Part shown: positions 1 through 4,842 of the stretch, piece after piece
How positions within the stretch are numbered: position 1 is the first letter of the stretch
Layout of the letters: every line of letters begins with the position of its first letter
Origin: a virus
Direction: 5' to 3' (one strand)
DNA: 20,888 nt
IMG/VR virus record: IMGVR_UViG_3300033144_001296
Location: 1 to 20,888 of that record
Made by a program: the position numbers and the translations under genes
Notes under the pieces: model-generated
What the model saw: the letters and a program-made list of their open reading frames with translations, nothing else
Told to the model about the DNA's origin: nothing
Databases searched by the model: none

Positions 1-35
1 CATTTAAAAAACATTTAGATTATCCTAATAATCAG

Positions 36-179
36 TTACTTACTCTTGTTCTTCCTACCTTTATAGAATTTATAATCATCATATACTATAATTGATAGTA
101 TTAATAGGAGAGTTCCAACAACTATAATGTCATTATCTACAGGAGTGAGTAGTGATTGTATTTTGTTTAATGGACTCAT
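36..179 (-). CDS. Small single-pass membrane protein (47 aa)
   Basis: This is an uninterrupted frame from an ATG (177-179 on the plus strand) to a TAA (36-38), encoding 47 residues. Residues about 18-33 are strongly hydrophobic (DIIVVGTLLLILSIIVYDD). They are preceded by a mostly polar N-terminus and followed by a very basic tail ending in KGRKNKSK. By the positive-inside rule, the C-terminus should be cytoplasmic. I do not recognise the family. It lies downstream of, and on the same strand as, the 92-aa gene, but a terminator separates them, so it either has its own promoter or depends on read-through. No Bacteroidota-type -7/-33 promoter is visible before it. Phage proteins of this shape can be membrane-acting early proteins or lysis accessories; nothing here decides between those. 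Confidence 0.55.
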   Translation of the reverse strand: MSPLNKIQSLLTPVDNDIIVVGTLLLILSIIVYDDYKFYKGRKNKSK

Positions 180-236
180 AAGACGTAAGTATTAAAAGGT
201 ATATAATATGGTTGTTAACTTATATAGGACAGACGT

Positions 237-268
237 AAAAAAGAAAAAACTATAGCTTATGCTATAGT
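237..268 (-). terminator. Intrinsic terminator of the 92-aa minus-strand gene
   Basis: Read on the minus strand, a perfect 8-bp stem (ACTATAGC / GCTATAGT, plus-strand 249-256 and 261-268, loop TTAT) is followed by a T-rich run (TTTTTTCTTTTTT) covering 237-248. The stem overlaps the stop codon of the gene that ends at 257. This is a textbook Rho-independent terminator acting leftward. Confidence 0.8.
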
Positions 269-535
269 CATTTTCTTAATTTGGTCGTTGGTAGGCGACC
301 AATAGTCTCCTTTCTGTACCACGTTAGTGGTAAAGGATACTGTAAGCTGGTTAACAGCTCCTTTGGCTTTGCCATACTTACTTTCTACTTGCTCTGATAG
401 GAAGGCTTGTCCTTCATCTGAAAGTTCAGTGAAACGGATGAAACCAACGGTTGCATCTTTTTCTTCTGAATTTTTCAATATCAACAAATACTCACCTTTG
501 TGAGGAATTAAAACGGAGTTTTTAAACTTTTTCAT
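257..535 (-). CDS. Hypothetical phage protein (92 aa)
   Basis: The product is 92 residues, starts with a basic segment (MKKFKNS) and appears soluble. I see no signal peptide, membrane segment or cysteine cluster, and I do not recognise the family. Segments such as GEYLLILKNSEEKD and QLTVSFTTNVVQKGDYW suggest a mixed alpha/beta fold. The gene points left, away from the virion genes, and its own terminator overlaps the stop codon. Upstream is the long divergent intergenic region, and no TAnnTTTG element is found there on this strand, so its promoter class differs from that of the plus-strand genes. Opposite orientation to the structural genes fits an early or regulatory module, but that is inference. 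Confidence 0.7.
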   Translation of the reverse strand: MKKFKNSVLIPHKGEYLLILKNSEEKDATVGFIRFTELSDEGQAFLSEQVESKYGKAKGAVNQLTVSFTTNVVQKGDYWSPTNDQIKKMTIA

Positions 536-615
536 AAGCTTTATAATTAATTTTTTAATTTAAATATTACCCCAAGGGGGTATTTACTAACTCTTTTTTT
601 AGGAGGGGTGCTTTT

Positions 616-699
616 ATGAGATATTCCCCACAGCCAGAAATACTGATGATTTTAAAATTTTTTTTTTGGGAAATTTTTTTTTTTTGGAATTTTTTTTAA
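616..699 (+). CDS. Possible 27-aa hydrophobic micro-ORF behind a Shine-Dalgarno sequence
   Basis: An ATG at 616 lies nine bases after AGGAGG (601-606), the clearest canonical Shine-Dalgarno spacing in this window. It opens 27 codons ending in TAA. The peptide starts with a polar MRYSPQPE and becomes almost entirely Phe, Ile and Trp (FFFWEIFFFWNFF), because the frame crosses three T-tracts. It could be a tiny membrane peptide, or simply a chance reading of T-rich DNA. No promoter of the plus-strand class precedes it: P1 is downstream. Confidence 0.2.
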   Translation: MRYSPQPEILMILKFFFWEIFFFWNFF

Positions 700-746
700 G
701 AAAATGGCTATTATAAATACTTTTTTTAAAAATAATCCTTAAAAAG

Positions 747-778
747 TTTGGTAGTGTCGTTTTTTATATATATATTTG
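747..778 (+). promoter_or_regulatory. Bacteroidota-type promoter P1
   Basis: The -33 element TTTG (747-750) and the -7 element TATATTTG (771-778) are separated by exactly 20 bases. Both match the Bacteroidota primary-sigma consensus TTTG / TAnnTTTG. Transcription would begin near 784 and run through about 200 bases of leader before the gene at 986. The context TTTGG after the -33 position and TA after the -7 position recurs in the other promoters here. Confidence 0.8.
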
Positions 779-985
779 TATTGTTAAGTTAAACTAAACT
801 TCAATACCCTAATAAAGTTGGATGATTGTTGGATCAGGTAATTTCTCTTTTAAGAGATGTAAACAAAAGAAACTGTGAAAGGTTAAGGTCAGTTTCTCTA
901 CCACGATAATAACTCTGGTAGTCGTTTTAGGTGAAGATCAATAATTCAAAAACTAGGGGGAGGAAGGAATTAATATATTTGTAAT

Positions 986-1246
986 ATGGAACACGTAATA
1001 GAGACTACTATTCATGATATAGATCAAAGGATAACCTTTGGTAAGTATAAAGGTAGAACATTGTACACAGCTCTTGTAAATGAGCCTGAGTATATTATAG
1101 CGATGAATGAAGCTAGGATATTAAAGGTAAATCCTTCTTTGATTAAGGTGGCTAATAATTTTATTAGGGGAAGGTTAACGGAAGATATGTATTTAGATAT
1201 TTTGTATCATTTAAATAAAAACTGGGATAATGACAGACGATATTAA
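986..1246 (+). CDS. Small protein with ExoX C-terminal-like (FGKYKG) domain
   Basis: The 86-aa product has the signature ITFGKYKGRTLYTAL (about residues 16-30) followed by PEYIIAMNEARI. This pattern, FGKYKG then a conserved Tyr-Ile helix, is that of the ExoX-like C-terminal/DUF3820 domain, often found as a stand-alone small protein or fused to DnaQ-like exonucleases. No exonuclease domain is present, so catalysis is not expected; nucleic-acid binding or a partner role is a guess. It is the first gene after P1. The only nearby purine-rich stretch (956-967) is about 19 bases upstream of the ATG, too far for a normal Shine-Dalgarno. No in-frame ATG occurs again until residue 40, so this start is kept. 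Confidence 0.7.
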   Translation: MEHVIETTIHDIDQRITFGKYKGRTLYTALVNEPEYIIAMNEARILKVNPSLIKVANNFIRGRLTEDMYLDILYHLNKNWDNDRRY

Positions 1247-1295
1247 GGATTATTTTTTAGTATTTGGAGAATTTCCAAAAATAAATGGTAAATAA

Positions 1296-1327
1296 TTTGG
1301 TAGTTTAGAAATTAGTTTGTATATTTG
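1296..1327 (+). promoter_or_regulatory. Bacteroidota-type promoter P2
   Basis: TTTG (1296-1299, followed by G) and TATATTTG (1320-1327, followed by TA) are separated by 20 bases, the same geometry as the other three promoters. The predicted start is near 1333. The first downstream element is a structured RNA with its own terminator rather than a coding sequence. Confidence 0.82.
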
Positions 1328-1332
1328 TATTA

Positions 1333-1445
1333 ATGATTAATTGAATTGTTATTACCATAACCGAGCTCTTAGAAGGAGTAGACGAGCCCCGTAAGGCTTG
1401 CAGAATAAATAAGAGAGACCCCCCCGACAGTCTCTCTTTTTTTTT
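1333..1445 (+). ncRNA. Structured small RNA or attenuator leader
   Basis: The segment between promoter P2 and a strong terminator has no usable reading frame but three foldable elements. Stem 1 pairs CTCTT (1366-1370) with AGGAG (1374-1378). Stem 2 pairs CGAGCC (1383-1388) with GGCTTG (1395-1400). The terminator stem is 1411-1419 with 1430-1438. CTCTTA (1366-1371) is also perfectly complementary to TAAGAG (1410-1415), so pairing these would break both stem 1 and the terminator, the logic of an attenuator. It may be a free sRNA of about 110 nt, a cis-acting leader for the genes from 1449 on, or both. No known RNA family was recognised; it is not tRNA-like. The exact 5' end is predicted from the promoter. 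Confidence 0.6.
1411..1445 (+). terminator. Intrinsic terminator after the small RNA
   Basis: A 9-bp perfect stem AAGAGAGAC / GTCTCTCTT (1411-1419 and 1430-1438) encloses a C-rich loop. It is followed by nine consecutive T bases (1437-1445). The next start codon is only three bases further on, so genes from 1449 depend on read-through, regulated antitermination or P1 transcripts. Confidence 0.88.
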
Positions 1446-1448
1446 GAT

Positions 1449-1622
1449 ATGAGAAAACCAAAATATAAAGTAGGAGATGTTCTTGAGTTAGTATATACTA
1501 GTGATAGAGTTATAGTAACGGATATTGTGCCTGATTTAAAGGGTTACGATGATTATGTAATAATAGATGATGATGGGTTTATTGTCAGGATTGCAGATAT
1601 AAAGAAAAAAGTTAAAGTATGA
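1449..1622 (+). CDS. Hypothetical SH3-like small protein (57 aa)
   Basis: The ATG at 1449 sits three bases after the T-run of the preceding terminator and opens 57 codons ending in a TGA that overlaps the next ATG (ATGA). The product is acidic in the middle and basic at the end: KYKVGDVLELVYTSD, then VIVTDIVPDLKGYDDY and a C-terminal KKKVKV. The K-V-G-D-V-L-E start followed by short alternating beta segments resembles small SH3/KOW-like barrels, but this is a shape argument only. The ATGA overlap ties it translationally to the gene at 1619. Function unknown. Confidence 0.65.
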   Translation: MRKPKYKVGDVLELVYTSDRVIVTDIVPDLKGYDDYVIIDDDGFIVRIADIKKKVKV

Positions 1623-1837
1623 AAAATAAACAATGGAGGGAGAAAGACTGGATGGAGATAGCCAAGCGATCAGGATTGGCTCTTAACCACCTAAGAGCAG
1701 TAGAGTTTCTTAAAGACGCTATGTTTTATAGTAAAGGAGATATTATTACGCTGTCTAAGTTAAGAGAATACTTTACTGAGAGTGCTATTAGGAAGCTCAT
1801 GGGAGAAGGATATGTAGAATTTAAAGATAAACTATGA
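1619..1837 (+). CDS. Hypothetical protein (72 aa), possible small helical DNA-binding protein
   Basis: The 72-residue product overlaps the previous gene by four bases (ATGA) and the next gene in the same way, so the three are translationally coupled. It is basic at the N-terminus (MKNKQWREKDW). The stretch from about residue 43 to the end (ITLSKLREYFTESAIRKLMG then a short beta-like YVEFKD) looks like helix-turn-helix plus wing. That would suit a small regulator, but no family is recognised and the assignment is tentative. Confidence 0.65.
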   Translation: MKNKQWREKDWMEIAKRSGLALNHLRAVEFLKDAMFYSKGDIITLSKLREYFTESAIRKLMGEGYVEFKDKL

Positions 1838-2061
1838 ATATAACACAAGAAGCAGAAGAATGGGAAGCTGCCCGTAATAAGGAAGACAAGGGAGAAGAGC
1901 AAAAGAAATCCTGGAGAGAGAAAGTAGATGAAGAAACTTTTAGCACACAGGAAGAAGTAGAAAACTATCTAAAGACTAATTTTACAGATATGGATTATAA
2001 TACATATTTAAGCCATTTAAGTGGTCTATGTTTTATATTTGGAATTAAACCTAATAAATAA
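1834..2061 (+). CDS. Hypothetical acidic protein (75 aa)
   Basis: The start overlaps the previous stop (ATGA). The 75-residue product has a highly charged first half rich in Glu and Lys, probably helical or disordered, and a more ordered second half with FSTQEEVENYL and DYNTYLSHLSGLCFIFGI. It has no membrane segment and no recognised motif. It is the last gene before the strong terminator at 2120-2153 and closes the small operon that begins at 1449. Confidence 0.65.
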   Translation: MNITQEAEEWEAARNKEDKGEEQKKSWREKVDEETFSTQEEVENYLKTNFTDMDYNTYLSHLSGLCFIFGIKPNK

Positions 2062-2075
2062 GGGAGTACCTAACT

Positions 2076-2097
2076 CTTATAAGTTTTTTCTTATAAG
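2076..2097 (+). repeat. Paired CTTATAAG palindromes
   Basis: The 8-base palindrome CTTATAAG occurs twice (2076-2083 and 2090-2097), separated by six T bases. The copies can pair with each other to form a hairpin, or each could act as a palindromic protein site. They sit just after the stop of the upstream operon and before the terminator at 2120. A second short hairpin AAGG-AAAA-CCTT (2107-2118) follows. Confidence 0.5.
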
Positions 2098-2119
2098 TTA
2101 TACCTTAAGGAAAACCTTC

Positions 2120-2153
2120 AACCCTAATTAAATATAGTAATTAGGGTTTTTTT
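2120..2153 (+). terminator. Strong intrinsic terminator closing the small operon
   Basis: A perfect 10-bp stem AACCCTAATT / AATTAGGGTT (2120-2129 and 2139-2148) with a 9-base loop runs into seven T bases (2147-2153). It insulates the upstream small genes from the virion operon, which has its own promoter 30 bases later. Confidence 0.9.
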
Positions 2154-2183
2154 ACGTCTAATAAAAAAAATTAATACAAAAGA

Positions 2184-2215
2184 TTTGGAATTTTAATATA
2201 TTATATATATATTTG
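2184..2215 (+). promoter_or_regulatory. Bacteroidota-type promoter P3 of the virion operon
   Basis: TTTG (2184-2187, followed by G) and TATATTTG (2208-2215, followed by TA) are separated by 20 bases. The predicted start near 2221 leaves only about 12 bases of leader before the ATG at 2234. It follows a strong terminator directly and is the only clear promoter for genes from 2234 to about 10037. Confidence 0.85.
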
Positions 2216-2233
2216 TAACAAATAACAGTGAAG

Positions 2234-2623
2234 ATGGAGAAAGTAGTACCAGTTAACACTTCTAAGGAGAAGTTTTTTAGACAATATGTAGAGTTACTAA
2301 ACCCTATATTAAAATTAAGAGGTAAAGAGTTAGATGTACTATCTATGTTGTTATATTGTAACAATGAAAAACAATATATACAGGAGCATGATAGATGGGT
2401 TAATATCTTTAGCTATGATAATAAGTGGAAGATGAGACAAGACTTAGGGCTGTCAGATGCTTCATTTGCTAATAATTTATCTTCTCTACGTAAGAAGGGA
2501 GTTATTACAGAGAATAAAGTTGCTGAAGGCTTGTTAATATATCCAGGGGAAAATAAAAAGTTCTCATTAAGTTTTAAATTTAATATACATGAAGAACAGG
2601 GAGCTACGGAAGTTAATTCATAA
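2234..2623 (+). CDS. Putative winged helix-turn-helix DNA-binding protein (129 aa)
   Basis: This is the first gene after promoter P3. Although a GTG at 2228 is in frame, the ATG at 2234 (MEKVVPVNTSKEKF) is preferred. Residues about 30-42 (KELDVLSMLLYCN) form a first helix. The stretch about 66-92 (RQDLGLSDASFANNLSSLRK, then GVITEN) has the Gly/Ser turn and following basic helix of a helix-turn-helix, and a beta wing follows (LLIYPGENKKFSLSFKF). This layout resembles phage winged-helix proteins used in replication initiation or transcription control. Its place at the head of the late operon suggests a regulator, perhaps acting on nearby promoters; that role is inferred. Confidence 0.7.
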   Translation: MEKVVPVNTSKEKFFRQYVELLNPILKLRGKELDVLSMLLYCNNEKQYIQEHDRWVNIFSYDNKWKMRQDLGLSDASFANNLSSLRKKGVITENKVAEGLLIYPGENKKFSLSFKFNIHEEQGATEVNS

Positions 2624-2837
2624 TATTTCTCTAGAAACAATGTTACCAGAAGATATAGTAGAAGATATTATAAAGTCACAGTTTGATTTTATAAGAGGCA
2701 CTATAAAGTCTGGAGATATGACAGATCCAGATAGTTTTAAGAATATTAATATAAAGTATTTAGGGAAGCTGTTTGTAAAGAAGTCCAGGATAGAGATAGT
2801 AAATGCTAAAATAAATGGAGCTAAAGCAGCTGAGTGA
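2589..2837 (+). CDS. HU/IHF-like DNA-binding protein (82 aa)
   Basis: This 82-residue protein starts inside the previous gene (35-base overlap). The layout fits the HU/IHF family: two N-terminal helices (about residues 8-40, including LPEDIVEDIIKSQFDFI), a Lys-Ser-Gly turn, and a strand pair NINIKYLGKLFVKKSR at about 52-67. The family consensus there is a beta hairpin leading to GxFxvr. HU and IHF bend DNA. Crass-like phages are known to carry IHF-like genes, which supports the assignment. The long DNA-embracing arm seems short or absent, so it could be a half-size relative. A role in packaging, nucleoid organisation or promoter control is inference. Confidence 0.55.
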   Translation: MKNRELRKLIHNISLETMLPEDIVEDIIKSQFDFIRGTIKSGDMTDPDSFKNINIKYLGKLFVKKSRIEIVNAKINGAKAAE

Positions 2838-3099
2838 TATATATAAACAAAAAGAAGTAGATGGAGAGATTCACGAGTACCTTTTTAAGAAGAATGTTGT
2901 TACTAGAAGGTATTTAGACTCAGCTAGAGACATTGCAAGCATAGAAGAGCTTATAAGTAAGTCTGGTAACCCATATAAAAGCAGGTGTTCAGTAACACTA
3001 ACTACAGGAGAGCAGATAATAGTTAAACATACATACGAAGAATTAAAACAATATAAACAAAAAATAAAAATTACAGGATTTTATGGCACAAGGAGTTAA
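2815..3099 (+). CDS. Hypothetical protein (94 aa)
   Basis: The start lies 23 bases inside the preceding gene, indicating translational coupling. The product has a helical first half (LSDIYKQKEVDGEIHEYLF) and a basic beta-rich second half (KSRCSVTLTTGEQIIVKHTYEEL). The segment TLTTGEQIIVKHTYEEL resembles the short beta-beta-helix of small FlbD-like or LOV-less phage proteins, but I cannot name a family. It has no membrane segment, and the next gene again overlaps its end. Confidence 0.65.
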   Translation: MELKQLSDIYKQKEVDGEIHEYLFKKNVVTRRYLDSARDIASIEELISKSGNPYKSRCSVTLTTGEQIIVKHTYEELKQYKQKIKITGFYGTRS

Positions 3100-3442
3100 C
3101 AATCAAAAGTCAAATGTTCTTATAGATGATAAGACGGGGTTAAGGTATAAAGAGTTAGATATACCTGATTTATCTGCAGTTACAGAGGATACAGAAACTT
3201 TAGATCAATTACCTACTAAAAAGGTAAAGTTGTATGATACATTAGCTGCTCATAGATTAGATACAGAGACACACGAAGAATACAGGATTAGAAGAAGAGT
3301 TAACAGCAATGCCATAAAAAAATACTTAAAGGGTAATATGTTCTGGAACTCTCTTTATATGGGAACTCTAGAGAATGAGAAATTAAAACAAAGATTAGAA
3401 AAGTTACAAAATCAAAAAAAATTACAGGAAAATGGCAAATAA
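3083..3442 (+). CDS. Hypothetical protein with C-terminal coiled coil (119 aa)
   Basis: The 119-residue product overlaps both neighbours (17 and 11 bases). The first half is polar, with many Thr and Asp (DIPDLSAVTEDTETLDQLP). Residues about 58-75 are very basic (ETHEEYRIRRRVNSNAIKK). The end, from about residue 95, is a Lys/Gln/Glu/Leu heptad-like helix (NEKLKQRLEKLQNQKK), likely a coiled coil. Proteins of this type next to terminase genes are often packaging or assembly helpers, but there is no specific evidence here. Confidence 0.65.
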   Translation: MAQGVNNQKSNVLIDDKTGLRYKELDIPDLSAVTEDTETLDQLPTKKVKLYDTLAAHRLDTETHEEYRIRRRVNSNAIKKYLKGNMFWNSLYMGTLENEKLKQRLEKLQNQKKLQENGK

Positions 3443-3803
3443 ATTAAATTTTACCCCATATCAGAATGGGATGTTAGTTAAGTTAGAGATTAAAGAAGTT
3501 ACAGACGCAGGGATTATATTACCTGAGTCTCATAAAGAGCAGATGGACTATACATATGAGGTAGTAGCAATTGGCCCTGAGTGTAGACAAGTAAAGGTAG
3601 GAGACTGGGTTTTACTTAATGCTAATGGAGAAAAATTAAATATAGAAGGAGAAGACTATGGGTTTATTAAAGAACACCAGATATTTGGTGTATTTGCAGA
3701 AAGGCCACAAGCTACTACTGCTCCTAAGAGATCTAATAGTAATCTTAAGTTAAATAAGACTACTAAGAATGTAGAAGAATTTAATAAAAAACACGGGCTA
3801 TAA
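3432..3803 (+). CDS. groES: Phage-encoded GroES-type co-chaperonin (Cpn10)
   Basis: The 123-residue product aligns by eye with GroES: the start NGMLVKLEIKEVTDAGIILP, then a Tyr-Glu-Val-Val-Ala-Ile-Gly-Pro strand, then KVGDWVLLNANG, and finally YGFIKEHQIFGVF. The GroEL-contacting tripeptide of the mobile loop (usually I-V-L after Gly) is present as I-I-L at residues 28-30. GroES forms a heptameric lid on GroEL. Phage lids such as T4 gp31 enlarge the folding chamber for capsid protein. A Ser/Asn/Lys-rich tail of about 30 residues after position 93 is not part of standard GroES. The gene sits among packaging genes (11-base overlap upstream, TAATG overlap downstream), so it is expressed with the virion proteins it may help to fold. 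Confidence 0.85.
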   Translation: MANKLNFTPYQNGMLVKLEIKEVTDAGIILPESHKEQMDYTYEVVAIGPECRQVKVGDWVLLNANGEKLNIEGEDYGFIKEHQIFGVFAERPQATTAPKRSNSNLKLNKTTKNVEEFNKKHGL

Positions 3804-4057
3804 TGGGAAAGAGAGAAGTAGAGGTAGAAGGTTACGTATGTAACAATAGAATGTGTGGACAACGAGGGAATGCTTTTTATTTTAAGTATTTCCCTAAATT
3901 AGAGAAAGAATGCCCTAGATGTGGGTCAGAGAGAACAGAGCTAGTAGTTTCTACTAAGGAAGAGGTAAATGACGGTACTAAGATGGCTACTCCTATGTTA
4001 GGTAACAGCAGTATGAAAGGGAAAGCGTATTATCAAAGTAGATCAGATAAAAGATAA
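3803..4057 (+). CDS. Zinc-ribbon protein (84 aa)
   Basis: The ATG shares a base with the groES stop codon (TAATG). Four cysteines in the pattern C-x4-C-x18-C-x2-C (residues 13, 18, 37, 40) with the knuckle ECPRCGS match a zinc ribbon. The remaining C-terminal half is Ser/Thr/Lys-rich, appears disordered, and ends in a basic tail. Zinc ribbons mediate nucleic-acid or protein contact. In this context it might be a packaging or assembly cofactor, but no specific partner can be named. Confidence 0.7.
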   Translation: MGKREVEVEGYVCNNRMCGQRGNAFYFKYFPKLEKECPRCGSERTELVVSTKEEVNDGTKMATPMLGNSSMKGKAYYQSRSDKR

Positions 4058-4060
4058 GAT

Positions 4061-4291
4061 ATGAAGGTTATATTAGTACACGTAAACGTAATAGACGGAG
4101 AAATGGAGGATATGGGGATAGATTCTAAATCTACCTCCCCATTATACTTTAGAGAAGATAGGTTAGACGGCTTTTTAGAGTTTAAAGATTATATAATGTT
4201 TTATGTAAATGGACAAGAGCACGTAACTAACTATTCAGAGGAGACAAGGGAAGTATTTAAAAATGCTTTATTACAAAGAGAAGTAGAATAA
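4061..4291 (+). CDS. Hypothetical protein (76 aa)
   Basis: The gene is separated by three bases from the zinc-ribbon gene and overlaps the next start by one base (TAATG). The protein begins with a beta-like MKVILVHVNVIDGE. It contains LEFKDYIMFYVNGQEHVTNYSEE, probably a second beta unit, and ends in a short helix. It is acidic and soluble, with no recognised family. The tight packing on both sides argues that it is a genuine gene of the operon. Confidence 0.65.
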   Translation: MKVILVHVNVIDGEMEDMGIDSKSTSPLYFREDRLDGFLEFKDYIMFYVNGQEHVTNYSEETREVFKNALLQREVE

Positions 4292-4842
4292 TGGATTTAT
4301 TTGAATTAAAAGATTATAGATTAGTATTTTCTCCACAAGCATTAGCTGTAGGAGCATTTAAAGATCTATGGGATAGAGATAAGTCAAAAGATAAAAAGAG
4401 AGCTAATGCAGAGCTCTCTTTTATTTATTTTTACTGTGATTTTAAATCTGACTTTGGTAATATACTAGATGATGAGGAGAGAATGCAGCAGATAATAATT
4501 AATTTATCTGATTTAAAAGATGGCTGGAAGATTGATAAAACAGTACAAACAGCTATAGACTTTTATAAAGAAAGACAAGAAACAGTATCTACTAAACTTT
4601 TAGATGATGCTAGATATGCTGTAAAAGAGTTATCTTCCTTCTTACGTAAGGTAGATTTAGAGTTATTAGACGACAAAGGTAAGCCTATATATGACGCTAA
4701 GAAGATAGCAGATACTATATCTAACCTAAGTAAAGTAGTAGACTCTTTAGCGGCATTAGAAGATAGAGTTAAGAAAGAACAAGACGCTGGTGCTTCTATG
4801 AGAGGCGGTAGAACTAAGGGTATGTTTGAAGATGGGCTATAG
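4291..4842 (+). CDS. Conserved phage protein, candidate small terminase subunit
   Basis: The 183-residue, mostly helical product has a globular first part (residues about 5-90, with LVFSPQALAVGAFKDLWDRD and a hydrophobic AELSFIYFYCDF). A long central helical region follows (about 95-165, FYKERQETVSTKLLDDARYAVKE... and IADTISNLSKVVDSL). The tail is Gly/Arg-rich (SMRGGRTKGMFEDGL). Size, helical content, central oligomerisation-like helices and placement just upstream of the large terminase are what one expects of a small terminase. No clear N-terminal helix-turn-helix is visible, so this is a positional hypothesis. Confidence 0.45.
   Translation: MDLFELKDYRLVFSPQALAVGAFKDLWDRDKSKDKKRANAELSFIYFYCDFKSDFGNILDDEERMQQIIINLSDLKDGWKIDKTVQTAIDFYKERQETVSTKLLDDARYAVKELSSFLRKVDLELLDDKGKPIYDAKKIADTISNLSKVVDSLAALEDRVKKEQDAGASMRGGRTKGMFEDGL

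Larger units (their letters stand above)
536..985. other. Divergent intergenic region with T-tracts, inverted repeat and long leader
   Basis: This 450-base stretch separates the leftward from the rightward genes and holds no convincing long gene. It contains an inverted repeat TACCCC-AAG-GGGGTA (568-582). It also has T-tracts of 7, 10, 12, 8 and 7 bases (594-600, 658-667, 674-685, 690-697, 721-727), three of which start exactly 16 bases apart. Promoter P1 lies at 747-778. After it come a hairpin TCTCTT-TT-AAGAGA (844-857), a looser pairing CTACCA/TGGTAG (898-903 with 916-921), and a purine run just before the next gene (956-967). The orientation switch and AT-richness fit a regulatory hub or a replication-origin candidate; neither role is shown by sequence alone. 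Confidence 0.6.

Noticed and set aside
1-14. Possible start of a further leftward gene at the window edge
   Set aside because: Only an ATG and three or four codons are visible, which is not enough to call a gene.
822-878. An 18-codon frame in the P1 leader
   Set aside because: Very short and without protein-like features; the region looks more like an untranslated leader.
974-981. A fifth TATATTTG box just before the 986 start codon
   Set aside because: There is no TTTG 20 bases upstream, and transcription would start at or inside the start codon, so a chance match is more likely.
1230-1295. A 21-codon frame overlapping the end of the 986 gene (ATG at 1230, TAA at 1293)
   Set aside because: Too short, no recognisable feature, and it leads into promoter P2; coding status cannot be supported.
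1361-1410. Possible tRNA in the structured segment after P2
   Set aside because: No acceptor stem, T-loop consensus or correct length; the stems fit a terminator-ended small RNA instead.
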